Shown here in pieces: positions 1-8,644 of a DNA stretch of 64,000 bases. The first letter of the stretch is position 1. Each line of letters opens with the position of its first letter. The stretch spans positions 319,399-383,398 of the forward strand of contig JANQOQ010000008.1 in assembly GCA_028285755.1 (NCBI GenBank), written 5' to 3'. Position numbers and translations under genes: made by a program. The notes under the pieces are model-generated. The model was not told the origin of the DNA. It made no database searches and saw only the letters and a program-made list of their open reading frames with translations. Source of the stretch: Puniceicoccaceae bacterium. Lineage in GTDB: Bacteria > Verrucomicrobiota > Verrucomicrobiia > Opitutales > JAFGAQ01.

Positions 1-1218
1 TCGATAGAAGAAAATCTCGAGTTGCTTAAGAAGATGCGGGCCGGGGGGTTTGGCGATGGAGAACGGGTGTTGCGCGCTAAAATCGACATGACGAGCCCCA
101 ATATGAATATGCGGGATCCGGTGCTCTATCGGGTGCTGCACGAAGACCATTTTCGCACCGGAGATGAGTGGCCGATCTACCCGATGTATGACTTTGCCCA
201 TGGGCAGTCGGACTCCATTGAGGGCGTTACGCATTCGTTGTGTTCTCTGGAGTTTGAGGATCACCGGCCGCTCTACGATTGGCTGTGTGAAAAGCTGAAA
301 ATCTTTCATCCCCGCCAGATCGAGTTTGCGCGATTTAATTTGAGCTACTCGATCATGAGTAAGCGTAAGCTTAAGCAACTTGTGGATGAAAATTATGTGG
401 AGGATTGGGATGATCCGCGCATGCCAACACTGAGCGGATTGCGCCGAAGGGGCTATACTCCGCAGTCGATCCGTAAGTTTTGTGATGATATCGGGGTGTC
501 CAAGCGTCCCCAATGGATCGATATTTCAAGGCTTGAGAATAGCCTGAGGAAAGACCTCGAGGATAAGGCGGAGCGTCGCATGGCGATTTTGAAACCGCTG
601 AAGGTTACGATTCAAAACTATCCCGAAAGCGAAGAAGAATGGTTGGACGCCTGGAATCACCCGACGGATGAGAGCTTTGGCAAGCGGCAAATCCCATTTT
701 CGAAGACTTTGTATATCGATCAGGATGACTTTATGGAGGATGCGCCAAAGAAATACTTCCGGTTGACAGTCGGTCGTGAAGTACGTCTACGCTACGGTTA
801 TTACATCACCTGTGATGAAGTTATCAAAGATGAAGCTGGCAATATCGTGGAACTGATATGCACTTACGATCCGGAAACCAAGGGTGGAACATCCGCTGAT
901 GGGCGTAAGGTGAAAGGGACGATTCACTGGGTATCTGCGCAGCATGCGATCGATGCGGAAATCCGACTCTATGATCGGCTGTTTAAAGTGGAAAACCCGG
1001 ATTCGTTGGATAATTATCTGGATGCTTACAACGAAGAATCACTGAAGGTTTTGAAAGACTGCAAGCTCGAGCCTGAGTTAGCGAAGGCGTCCTTAAAGGA
1101 TCACTATCAGTTTGAGCGGGTAGGCTATTTTATAACCGATACCAGATCCAAGTCGGACGCGCTAGTATTTAACCGTACGGCATCCCTGCGGGATTCCTGG
1201 GCGAAGAGGCAGGGTTAG
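1..1218 (+). CDS. glnS: Glutaminyl-tRNA synthetase, C-terminal part (5' end outside window)
   Basis: Charges tRNA-Gln with glutamine in the cytoplasm (class I aminoacyl-tRNA synthetase). The reading frame is open from base 1, so only the last 405 residues are here. Seen: the end of the catalytic domain with the PMYDFAH and DSIEGVTHS segments typical of GlnRS/GluRS, the KMSKS-type loop as IMSKRKL, the [13 protein letters not shown] helix, and the C-terminal beta-barrel anticodon-binding region ending with RVGYFITD. The presence of a dedicated GlnRS means that Gln-tRNA need not be made by the GatCAB route. Its stop codon overlaps the stop of the convergent downstream gene. Confidence 0.95.
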   Translation, partial: SIEENLELLKKMRAGGFGDGERVLRAKIDMTSPNMNMRDPVLYRVLHEDHFRTGDEWPIYPMYDFAHGQSDSIEGVTHSLCSLEFEDHRPLYDWLCEKLKIFHPRQIEFARFNLSYSIMSKRKLKQLVDENYVEDWDDPRMPTLSGLRRRGYTPQSIRKFCDDIGVSKRPQWIDISRLENSLRKDLEDKAERRMAILKPLKVTIQNYPESEEEWLDAWNHPTDESFGKRQIPFSKTLYIDQDDFMEDAPKKYFRLTVGREVRLRYGYYITCDEVIKDEAGNIVELICTYDPETKGGTSADGRKVKGTIHWVSAQHAIDAEIRLYDRLFKVENPDSLDNYLDAYNEESLKVLKDCKLEPELAKASLKDHYQFERVGYFITDTRSKSDALVFNRTASLRDSWAKRQG

Positions 1219-1658
1219 TTGTTTTGTCGCGCGCGAATTTCTGCGGCACGCATAGGCATACTGTCGATGCGACCAAAGATGGAGCTTAATTCTAAATCTT
1301 GGATTGGGTAGCTGGCTTTGCTTCCCCCGTCCAGGCCAATAAGTACAAGGGTATAGGGTTGTTGCTGTGTTTTCGCCTGAATCTCAGATTTAAGGGCGGT
1401 GCCCGGAGAGATTTTTTCATGAGAGTAAATGATATTCAGCTTGTCCTCATAAGTCGCTAAAACGACCAGCTTACGGTCAGCCAATTCATTTTCCTGCCCA
1501 GTTAGTTTCGATTTGAGGGCATCGAGCGCATCCTGGTTATCCAAATGCACAAGCAGCAGGCGATTTTCCCACTGGAAGTCGCGCAGGGTCTCTATATTTT
1601 TTGCACTCACGGAAGAGATTATGAACAGGAATAAGAGTATGTATACTGAAGACTTCAT
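1215..1658 (-). CDS. Secreted DUF4174-domain protein
   Basis: A 147-residue protein with an N-terminal Sec signal peptide (hydrophobic residues about 4-17, likely cleavage after VSA). The rest matches the DUF4174 pattern as I know it: an early W-x-N-R-LLLV strand, a central DRKLVVLA strand, [11 protein letters not shown], and the closing [11 protein letters not shown] signature. The family has a thioredoxin-like look but no CxxC is present here, and its function is not known. It is translationally coupled to dtd: the dtd stop and this start share one base (TAATG), so the two form an operon. It is probably periplasmic or outer-membrane associated. Confidence 0.75.
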   Translation of the reverse strand: MKSSVYILLFLFIISSVSAKNIETLRDFQWENRLLLVHLDNQDALDALKSKLTGQENELADRKLVVLATYEDKLNIIYSHEKISPGTALKSEIQAKTQQQPYTLVLIGLDGGSKASYPIQDLELSSIFGRIDSMPMRAAEIRARQNN

Positions 1659-2113
1659 TAAAAGTCCTTGTTTTCGGTATCAAGAATGAGCGTTACGGGT
1701 CCGTCATTGGTGAGTCTTACATCCATATGCGCGCCAAATGAGCCGGTTAGCACTATTGCGGGTGCGGCTTCGCGTGCTTTTGCAACAAATGTATCATATA
1801 AAGGGATGGCGATATCCGGCGGAGCTGAGTGGTTGAAGGATGGGCGGTTGCCTTTCTTCATATTACCGAAAAGGGTAAACTGGCTAACGATCATCAGGTC
1901 ACCTGAGATATCGATGAGGGATTGATTCATTTTGCCATCCGAGTCCTCAAAAATACGCAGGTTGAGTATTTTGCTTAGCAGCCAGTCGATGTCTTTTTCA
2001 GAATCGGATTGCCCGACTCCGAGAAGTAGCACGATGCCGCGCTGCATGGTGCCCGAGGGTTTGCCATCGATGGCGATGCTCGCTTCAGAAACACGCTGAA
2101 CAACGGCTCTCAT
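1658..2113 (-). CDS. dtd: D-aminoacyl-tRNA deacylase
   Basis: Removes D-amino acids (and glycine from tRNA-Ala) mischarged onto tRNA, a cytoplasmic proofreading step. The 151-residue length is normal. Seen: the N-terminus MRAVVQRVSEASI, the catalytic SQFTL motif in the middle, the KGNRPSF loop and the C-terminal GPVT motif (Gly-cisPro), here as NDGPVTLIL. The start ATG overlaps the stop of the upstream SDR-type gene by 4 bases (ATGA), and the DUF4174 gene follows with a 1-base overlap, so these three genes are one transcription unit. Confidence 0.95.
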   Translation of the reverse strand: MRAVVQRVSEASIAIDGKPSGTMQRGIVLLLGVGQSDSEKDIDWLLSKILNLRIFEDSDGKMNQSLIDISGDLMIVSQFTLFGNMKKGNRPSFNHSAPPDIAIPLYDTFVAKAREAAPAIVLTGSFGAHMDVRLTNDGPVTLILDTENKDF

Positions 2114-3486
2114 TTACTTTGGCTGGTGGTTCCGAGGAGCGTTCGCAATGCGTTGCTGATGTATTCGTCCTTAAAATGGAAGCCGGAGGACTCCAGAGCC
2201 TTGGGTTGCACATGTGCGCCACCGATCAAGATCTCCCTGGCCATATCATTGTAGAGCAGACTCAACATAAAGGGAGGCACAGGAAAGAGGGAAGGTCTGC
2301 CGATGGCTTTACCGATAAATCTGGAGTAGATTTTGTTATTCACATGATCCGGGCTGCAGACATTGAGGATGGCATCTTCTTCCAGCTTAAATAAGCTATG
2401 ATAAACGACGTGAAGCAGATCGTTGATGCTGATCCAGGGCATTCCCTGCTTTCCGCTTCCGATGGGGCCACCAAGACCTGTCTTGAAAATCGGCAAGACT
2501 TTTGCGAGCGCGCCCCCTTCAGGAGTAATGACTGCACCTAATCTTAGAATGATGCATTTACATGTCGTATCTTTAAGCGGGTCGGTTGCGTTTTCCCACT
2601 CCTGGCAAAGCTCGGCTAGGAAACCGGTGCCACGTGCGCTTGATTCATCCAGGTTTTCATAATTATAGTAGCCGTAATAGCCAGTTCCGGAAAACTGGAT
2701 GAAAGCTTCGGGTAGTGTTTCGAGTGTTTGGATTTTTTCGACGAGCAGCTTAGTAGCGTTTACCCGGCTATCCCAGATGCGTTGTTTGCTTTTTTTTGTC
2801 CAGCGCTGGGCAACCGTTTCACCGGTAAGATTAATGATAATATCCTGATCTTTGAGGTGCTCGATAGGGAGCTCCTTGTTATCGGGATTCCAAACAAGAT
2901 TCCCTGATTGTGCAGAACGACTTAAAATGGACACCTCATGACCTGCGGATTCGAGAAAGTGTTTGAGCGCTGTTCCTACAAGGCCGCTTCCGCCCGCTAA
3001 TAAAATGCGTTTGGGTTCTGAGGTGATACGGTTGAAAAGCTCCAGATCATCCAGGAGGACCTTTTGTTGGTACAGGAGACTTTCGCGGAAGGCTTGATCC
3101 ACTTTTGTGCTAAAGGAACCGTTTTTCAGTTTGTATTCGACACGGTCTTCCAGCACACACTGATTTTTGGTATTTGCCGGCAGGAATTGTTTCCAGTGGA
3201 CCCAATCTGCGAATTGGGGGTGGATCGCATGCTCACAAATGAGATATCCGGGCCGCAGTTGTTTGATTTCGGATTGCCAGATACCTTTTAATTTACCGTC
3301 AATGATCTCATATTCGATTTGAGAGCCGGTTTGAAGGGGGGACTCCATTTTGGTGATAGATGCGTGCCAGAAAGGGGGTAGTGAGTGTCTCCGTGTGGCT
3401 TCTTTAACCGCATGATTCCAAGCAACTTCCGGTGAGACGGGAAGCTCCGTTCGCTGTATTACGAAGTGATTTTTTTGCGATGCCAT
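2110..3486 (-). CDS. TIGR01777-type epimerase with N-terminal SRPBCC domain
   Basis: A 458-residue two-domain protein. Residues 1-150 form an SRPBCC (START-like) ligand-binding domain starting FVIQRTELPVSPEVAWN; residues 160-458 are an NAD(P)-binding SDR domain with GGSGLVG at 165-171, NLTGETVAQRW and the GTGYYGYY active-site-like segment. This domain order is known for TIGR01777 epimerase-family (YfcH-like) proteins; the substrate is unknown. The frame stays open 142 codons further upstream, but that part lies opposite the start of the divergent SDR gene and has no domain resemblance, so I chose the ATG at 3486, which directly precedes the SRPBCC domain. First gene of the operon with dtd and the DUF4174 gene. 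Confidence 0.85.
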   Translation of the reverse strand: MASQKNHFVIQRTELPVSPEVAWNHAVKEATRRHSLPPFWHASITKMESPLQTGSQIEYEIIDGKLKGIWQSEIKQLRPGYLICEHAIHPQFADWVHWKQFLPANTKNQCVLEDRVEYKLKNGSFSTKVDQAFRESLLYQQKVLLDDLELFNRITSEPKRILLAGGSGLVGTALKHFLESAGHEVSILSRSAQSGNLVWNPDNKELPIEHLKDQDIIINLTGETVAQRWTKKSKQRIWDSRVNATKLLVEKIQTLETLPEAFIQFSGTGYYGYYNYENLDESSARGTGFLAELCQEWENATDPLKDTTCKCIILRLGAVITPEGGALAKVLPIFKTGLGGPIGSGKQGMPWISINDLLHVVYHSLFKLEEDAILNVCSPDHVNNKIYSRFIGKAIGRPSLFPVPPFMLSLLYNDMAREILIGGAHVQPKALESSGFHFKDEYISNALRTLLGTTSQSK

Positions 3487-3570
3487 TCCTCTAAAAATGA
3501 ATGGAAATAGCTTTGTGTCAAAAAATCCTTTTAAAGATGGAGGAATTTCATTTAGGTCGTTTTCTATAAA

Positions 3571-4635
3571 GTGAAGATCCTGATCACAGGTATATGCGGA
3601 TTTGTGGGTTATAGTGTAGCCAAACAGTTGCGCGCACTTTCCGGGGACCTGAAAATCGTCGGTATAGATAATCTGATCCGCCCCGGCAGTGAGTTGAATC
3701 GTGCAAATCTTAAGGCTCTCGATGTGGATTTTTATCACGGAGATATTCGTAATGCGAGTGACTTTGATGTCTTGCCTGCGGTGGACTGGGTGATTGATGC
3801 GGCTGCAAATCCTTCGGTGCTCGCGGGTGTGGACGGTAAAACCAGTGGTCGCCAGCTGATGGAGCACAACCTCGCTGGGACGATCGAGATCCTTGAATAC
3901 TGCCGCAAACACAGTGCGGGGTTTTTGCTGCTGAGCACGAGTCGGGTGTATGGAGTGGAGCCTTTGGCGAATATCCCAGTTGAACCGAGTGGTGCGCGTT
4001 TTGAATTAAATCAAGCTGCAAATCCCATGGTAGGTCTTACAAAAGCGGGGATTTCGGAAGCTTTTTCCACCGAGCCCCCGTTGTCGCTGTATGGCACCAG
4101 TAAGCGTGCAGCTGAGCTCTTAGCGCTGGAATATGGCAGTGCCTTTGATTTGCCGGTGTGGATTAACCGCTGTGGAGTGCTTGCGGGGCCCGGGCAATTT
4201 GGCAAGGCGGATCAGGGGATCTTTTCCTTCTGGATCCACTCGCACCGGGCAAGAAGACCCTTGAAATACATAGGCTTTGGGGGCAATGGCTACCAGGTGC
4301 GTGATTTTTTCAGCCCGGATGATTTGGCGCACCTGATATTTCAGCAAATCCAGAATCCTGACAAACAAGTGCCGAAGATTCTTAATCTGGGCGGTGGTCG
4401 TGAGCTGAGCATGTCACTTGCGGAGCTTACGGAGTGGTGTGATGATCGCTTCGGTAAACATGAAGTGACACACACGGAGGAGATCCGCCCGTTTGATATT
4501 CCCTGGGTGATCATGGACAGCAACAAGGTTTTGGAATATTGGGGGTGGCACCCATCCTGGAGTAAGGAGGAACTGCTCGAATCGATCGCCCAACACGCGG
4601 AAGCGAATCCGAACTGGCTGGAGGTGGTTACATGA
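3571..4635 (+). CDS. NAD-dependent epimerase/dehydratase (extended SDR)
   Basis: A 354-residue extended short-chain dehydrogenase that most likely acts on a nucleotide sugar. Seen: the GTG start followed at once by KILITGICGFVG (cofactor-binding glycines at 7-13), LSTSRVYG around 122-128 and the catalytic Y174-x3-K178 (YGTSK). The long insert between them and the GQFGKADQGIFSFWI segment resemble CDP-paratose/CDP-tyvelose 2-epimerases. The next gene, a family 2 glycosyltransferase, overlaps its stop by 4 bases, so the pair probably makes and transfers a sugar for a cell-surface glycan. It is divergent from the TIGR01777 gene, and the shared promoters must sit in the 84-bp gap. Confidence 0.85.
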   Translation: MKILITGICGFVGYSVAKQLRALSGDLKIVGIDNLIRPGSELNRANLKALDVDFYHGDIRNASDFDVLPAVDWVIDAAANPSVLAGVDGKTSGRQLMEHNLAGTIEILEYCRKHSAGFLLLSTSRVYGVEPLANIPVEPSGARFELNQAANPMVGLTKAGISEAFSTEPPLSLYGTSKRAAELLALEYGSAFDLPVWINRCGVLAGPGQFGKADQGIFSFWIHSHRARRPLKYIGFGGNGYQVRDFFSPDDLAHLIFQQIQNPDKQVPKILNLGGGRELSMSLAELTEWCDDRFGKHEVTHTEEIRPFDIPWVIMDSNKVLEYWGWHPSWSKEELLESIAQHAEANPNWLEVVT

Positions 4636-5447
4636 GTGAGGAACAACCGCATGAAGAGCTGGATACGCTCTCGATCGTGATCCCCGCACGCAATGAGGAA
4701 GGCTCGATAGAGTCTACCCTGAGACATCTCCATAACACGCTCAATGAGCACATCATCGCTCATGAGATCGTGGTCGTGGATGATGGCAGTACGGATGGCA
4801 CCTGGGTATTGTTGCAGGATTTATCCGAGGAAATACCTGAGCTGAATCCTGTTCAGAATACAGGACTGAACGGTTTTGGGCGGGCAATTATTTTTGGGCT
4901 GAATCATGCCACCGGAGATGCGGTAGTGATCATGATGGCGGATGAATCGGACGATCCGCAGGATGCTGTGAAATACTGGCGCAAGCTGAATGAAGGCTAC
5001 GATTGTGTGTTTGGCAGTCGCTTTATGAAGGGCGGTGCGACTTATGACTACCCGCGGGTCAAATACATAATCAATCGTATGGCGAATAAGTTTCTCCAGT
5101 TTTTGTTCGGCATTAAACTGAACGATACCACCAATGCCTTTAAGGCGTATCGTATGGAAGTGATTGACGGATGCCGCCCGCTTATCGCCCCCCACTTTAA
5201 CCTCACGGTAGAGATACCGCTGAAGGCGATCGTGCGTGGGTACTCATGGGCAGTAGTACCTATTACCTGGCGCAACCGCAAGGCGGGGGTTGCCAAGCTG
5301 AAAATGAAAGAACAGGGTAGCCGCTACTTTTTCATCGTCATGTATATCTGGTTTGAGAAGTTTTTCAGTCGGGGTGACTACAACAAGCAGACCTACCGCA
5401 TGCAGATGGAGCGTGCCCGCACCAACCGAGAAATCAATTCCCAGTGA
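4632..5447 (+). CDS. Glycosyltransferase family 2 (dolichyl-phosphate-mannose synthase-like)
   Basis: A 271-residue inverting glycosyltransferase with a GT-A fold. Seen: SIVIPARNEEGSIES near the N-terminus, VVVDDGSTDGT (nucleotide-sugar site), and MMADESDDPQDA where the DXD-type aspartates sit. No clear transmembrane helix follows, so this is the soluble DPM1/GtrB-like catalytic form and probably uses a polyprenyl-phosphate or glycan acceptor at the membrane. Coupled to the upstream epimerase by an ATGA overlap and to the next small gene by a 1-base TGATG overlap. Confidence 0.85.
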   Translation: MSEEQPHEELDTLSIVIPARNEEGSIESTLRHLHNTLNEHIIAHEIVVVDDGSTDGTWVLLQDLSEEIPELNPVQNTGLNGFGRAIIFGLNHATGDAVVIMMADESDDPQDAVKYWRKLNEGYDCVFGSRFMKGGATYDYPRVKYIINRMANKFLQFLFGIKLNDTTNAFKAYRMEVIDGCRPLIAPHFNLTVEIPLKAIVRGYSWAVVPITWRNRKAGVAKLKMKEQGSRYFFIVMYIWFEKFFSRGDYNKQTYRMQMERARTNREINSQ

Positions 5448-5749
5448 TGCCCCCGAGTTATCTTTATCAGGTGGTTCATACGGATGGATCGGAAGGGGAG
5501 GTGATTGAGTTTGTCCACCCCATGGATGAGCCCCTTGAGTATCATCCTGAAACCGGAGAGAAGCTGAAGCGTATCTACACCTCACCGAATCTCGCTACCC
5601 GCTACACGCCGGGTAATACGGAGGCGATCCTCTCCAACGATAACCTGGCAGATAAAGGTTTTACGAAGTATGAGAAGGATAAGCTCACCGGTAAGTATAA
5701 CAAGATCGTGGGGGACGGACCGAGCACGATAGACCGTCCATCTGAATAA
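5447..5749 (+). CDS. Small FmdB-like protein lacking zinc-ribbon cysteines
   Basis: A 100-residue protein. The N-terminal half (SYLYQVVHTDGSEGEVIEF, then EPLEYHPETGEKLKRIY) has the spacing of the FmdB-type zinc-ribbon family, and the C-terminal half (NLADKGFTKYEKDKLTGKY) resembles the tail that I know from PVC members of that group. There is not one cysteine in the protein, so it cannot bind zinc the usual way. Start chosen at the ATG that overlaps the upstream stop by one base (TGATG); a GTG one codon earlier is possible. Role unknown. Confidence 0.7.
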   Translation: MPPSYLYQVVHTDGSEGEVIEFVHPMDEPLEYHPETGEKLKRIYTSPNLATRYTPGNTEAILSNDNLADKGFTKYEKDKLTGKYNKIVGDGPSTIDRPSE

Positions 5750-5751
5750 GA

Positions 5752-6561
5752 ATGCTAAGCTACCGTCATTCGTTTCATGCCGGCAATTATGCAGACGTGC
5801 TCAAGCATATCATCCTCGTAGAGTGTCTTAAAGAATTGCGCAAGGACGGGCGCGCGTTTCACTATATTGATACGCATGCGGGTGTGGGCACTTACGATCT
5901 ACATTCCGGCCATGCCGAGAAAACCGGTGAGTATCTTAATGGGATCGCTCGCCTGAAGCGTCAAGATTGGCCGGAGCTGAAGGATTATCTCGATACGGTC
6001 TATCAGTTTAATAAAAAGGGCGATATACGTTTTTATCCGGGATCCCCTTTGATCGCACAGCAATTTATGCGACCACTGGATAAGGCGACGCTTTTTGAGT
6101 TGCATAGCACGGATGTGAAGCGTCTAAAGCGGCAATTTGTAAGTGATCAGCGCATAGAAGTGCGGCACAAGGATGGGTTTACTGGGTTGCTCAAGCTATT
6201 GTCACAGCCGATTCAGCGGGGTCTGGTATTGATTGATCCTCCTTACGAGATCAAGAGCGACTACGAACGTGTTGTTCAAATCCTCACCGAGGCTTATGAA
6301 CAGTTTTCTCAGGGCACCTATTTACTCTGGTATCCGGTAGTCGAGCGCTCGCGAATTGATAAAATGGCGGCAGACTTGGGAGCTACAAATTTTCGGAGAC
6401 TTGATCGGTATGAACTTGCGGTCGCACCTGATACTGAAGGCCGCGGAATGACCGCTGCAGGCGTGTTTGTGATAAATGGGAGTAATCAAATGAAAGCTCA
6501 ATTCGAACCGAATCTACTCAAATTGAGAGCAACCCTGGGGGATCAAAGTTCGGAAAAGTAG
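5752..6561 (+). CDS. rlmJ: 23S rRNA (adenine(2030)-N6)-methyltransferase
   Basis: SAM-dependent methylation of A2030 (E. coli numbering) in 23S rRNA. 269 residues, close to the family norm. Seen: the N-terminus MLSYRHSFHAGNYADVLKH, the YIDTHAGVGTYDL SAM-binding segment, the catalytic DPPYE motif in LVLIDPPYEIKSDYE and the YLLWYPV strand. It starts 3 bases after the FmdB-like gene, so it probably shares its transcript, and its 3' end overlaps the convergent AEC transporter gene by 19 bases. Confidence 0.93.
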   Translation: MLSYRHSFHAGNYADVLKHIILVECLKELRKDGRAFHYIDTHAGVGTYDLHSGHAEKTGEYLNGIARLKRQDWPELKDYLDTVYQFNKKGDIRFYPGSPLIAQQFMRPLDKATLFELHSTDVKRLKRQFVSDQRIEVRHKDGFTGLLKLLSQPIQRGLVLIDPPYEIKSDYERVVQILTEAYEQFSQGTYLLWYPVVERSRIDKMAADLGATNFRRLDRYELAVAPDTEGRGMTAAGVFVINGSNQMKAQFEPNLLKLRATLGDQSSEK

Positions 6562-7490
6562 GTCTTTATCATGTATAAAACCACAGGTATGGTAATGAGC
6601 GCAAAGAATGTGGAGATGATAATGCCACTGCTTACAGCATTCTCGTAAGTTTCATATTTCTTGGCAAAGACATAGCTGTTAATAGCCATTGGCATCGCAC
6701 TTACTAAAACGGCTGTAGCAGCCCATAGGAAAACAATATCAAACACAAAGAAACTAAAAAAGGCGACTAGTATCGGGAGTGCGATTAGTTTGAACATAGC
6801 CATTGTCATTGCCGGTAGTATGGCTCCCTGGATTTTGTACTTTTTAAAACTGGCACCCAAAACCAGCAATGCAGCCGGTATTGCAGCCTGGCTTATTATG
6901 TCGATCGGGGCATGAATAAAGAATGGGAGCTGAATGCCTGAAAGATTAACCAGGCCCCCCAGGATCAAACTAAGTGTAATCGGGTATAGCAAAAAACGGC
7001 GTAGCGAGCTCTGCAATTTTTTGAAGAGCGTATTTATGCTCGTTGTATTTAATTCTGCAAACACCATACCCACAAAAAACAAGGTCAGGTTATGTATGGA
7101 TACGATTACAAATAGAGGTACGAGGGCCGCTTCGCCTAGCCCGTATAGAGTAATCGGCAGTCCGATGATAGTCGCATTTGTATAGGATGCGCCTATCGCA
7201 AATACGCTGCCCTTTTTAGTATCACTTTTGAGCAAGTGCCTGGACAGCAGGTAGGCCAGGCAGAATACGATGAATACCGGTATATAATATGCGGCCAGAA
7301 ATTCGATACCGATGCCAGCGGGTATTTTCGCAGTTGCTGTATTTATAAACAATAAGGCCGGGATAAGCAATTTCAGCATGATATCGCTGAGGCCATCCAT
7401 ATCCTTGATATCAAGCAAACGTAGATGTACGCAAAAATAGCCAATGACGGGGAGCAGTATGGCGGGTAAGATAGGCTCTACGATTGCCAT
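6543..7490 (-). CDS. AEC-family (auxin efflux carrier-like) transporter
   Basis: A 315-residue inner-membrane protein with about ten hydrophobic helices over its full length. It starts MAIVEPILPAILLPVIGYF and has the family's broken-helix regions around GASYTNATIIGLPI (first half) and the C-terminal SAMPMAINSYVFA and VSSGIIIST segments. Bacterial members export or take up organic anions such as malate; the substrate cannot be read from sequence. The gene start overlaps the upstream glycosyltransferase by 13 bases, so the two are probably cotranscribed although their functions look unrelated. Confidence 0.85.
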   Translation of the reverse strand: MAIVEPILPAILLPVIGYFCVHLRLLDIKDMDGLSDIMLKLLIPALLFINTATAKIPAGIGIEFLAAYYIPVFIVFCLAYLLSRHLLKSDTKKGSVFAIGASYTNATIIGLPITLYGLGEAALVPLFVIVSIHNLTLFFVGMVFAELNTTSINTLFKKLQSSLRRFLLYPITLSLILGGLVNLSGIQLPFFIHAPIDIISQAAIPAALLVLGASFKKYKIQGAILPAMTMAMFKLIALPILVAFFSFFVFDIVFLWAATAVLVSAMPMAINSYVFAKKYETYENAVSSGIIISTFFALITIPVVLYMIKTYFSEL

Positions 7491-8548
7491 ATGATTTTGC
7501 TTACTGCGCTTACTGTGTCGTCCCAGGTGGGGAGCTTATGCTCAAATGCTTTCTGCTGGGCGTCGGTGTATTCACGGCGGTCGCTGATGAGGCAGCTGAT
7601 TTTGCCCGCAAGGTTTTCGGGCGTCATAGGGTCGATCAGTGTGATGCCTTCACCACGAGCAGCATGCTCGCGATGGCACGCAAGTGGGCTACATATGACC
7701 GGCTTACCCAGCCAGAGGGATTCCATCACTGGTAGGCCGTTCCCTTCTGCAAGAGAGGGGAATACCGTAATGTCTGCAGTGTCGTAGAGACCCATGAGTT
7801 CCGAATCCGGAGGTTGATTGAAGAAAGAAACCGGCAGGCCCCGCCGGCGAAGCTTCTGAATACGTTCCTGAATGGGCTTGCCAAAGTGAGGGTTGATACG
7901 ACCCACGAAGCTGATTTGAAAGTTGATCTCACGCTCTTTGAGGATGAGTGCGGCGTCGAGCAGCAGAGACTGATTTTTGCGGGGTTCCAGGATGCCTGTC
8001 ATGAGGATGTGAGGGCTCTCACTCAGCGTACGGGGAGTCGTGATGCGCTGGGGCACAAGCCCGTCAGCACCGAGGGGTATGGTTTCAACAGAAGGAATGT
8101 TGGTAACGCCGGCCCATTGCCAGTAATCCAGCAGCTCTTGCTTACTGGCTTCGGAGTTTGCAAGGATTTGATCAAACTGCAGGATGAGCTTCATGTAGTG
8201 GGGATGGCGGGACACACTCTTCGGCCAGGTGAATTCGGGATACTTTAAAGGGATGGCATCGTGATAAATGACCACTGTGCGTGCTTCTTTGCGATGGAGC
8301 CAATTTTCGAAGCCCGGTCGGTCGATCTCAGCAAATACTTCGGGGGTGATCCATGTATCGCCTGGTTGAAAGTCGATGCGCTTTCCATTTTCGCGTAATT
8401 CCACGAAACTATAGCGCCTGAATGACCATCGGCAGGGTTGCACCTCAATACCCCGCGCTTTCATGCGTTCAAGCAGGCAACGGGATACCCGGTTAAGCCC
8501 GGAATGCGCCTTATTTTTATTGGTTTTGGTGAAGTCCCAGTAGATCAT
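7478..8548 (-). CDS. Glycosyltransferase family 4 (group 1)
   Basis: A 356-residue retaining GT-B glycosyltransferase. The N-terminal half holds the acceptor domain. The donor domain starts near HILMTGILEPRKNQSLLLDA, with the G-x2-EPRKN loop, and has the E-x7-E pair in EGNGLPVMESLWLGKPVIC. The VVIYHDAIPLKYPE segment resembles mannosyl- or fucosyl-transferases that build surface polysaccharides. It is divergent from prfB; the 96-bp gap carries both promoters. Confidence 0.85.
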   Translation of the reverse strand: MIYWDFTKTNKNKAHSGLNRVSRCLLERMKARGIEVQPCRWSFRRYSFVELRENGKRIDFQPGDTWITPEVFAEIDRPGFENWLHRKEARTVVIYHDAIPLKYPEFTWPKSVSRHPHYMKLILQFDQILANSEASKQELLDYWQWAGVTNIPSVETIPLGADGLVPQRITTPRTLSESPHILMTGILEPRKNQSLLLDAALILKEREINFQISFVGRINPHFGKPIQERIQKLRRRGLPVSFFNQPPDSELMGLYDTADITVFPSLAEGNGLPVMESLWLGKPVICSPLACHREHAARGEGITLIDPMTPENLAGKISCLISDRREYTDAQQKAFEHKLPTWDDTVSAVSKIIWQS

Positions 8549-8644
8549 TTATGGTGTAACCTTACTATTTATGAGAAACTCGGGCAGGAAACCAAGCGCA
8601 ATAATACTTGAAATTACCCTCAAAACACGTGAATTTAAACCTTT

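Noticed and set aside
3487-3912. Upstream extension of the TIGR01777 gene
   Set aside because: The frame is open, but it lies antisense to the start of a well-supported SDR gene and shows no domain; the SRPBCC domain starts at 3486.
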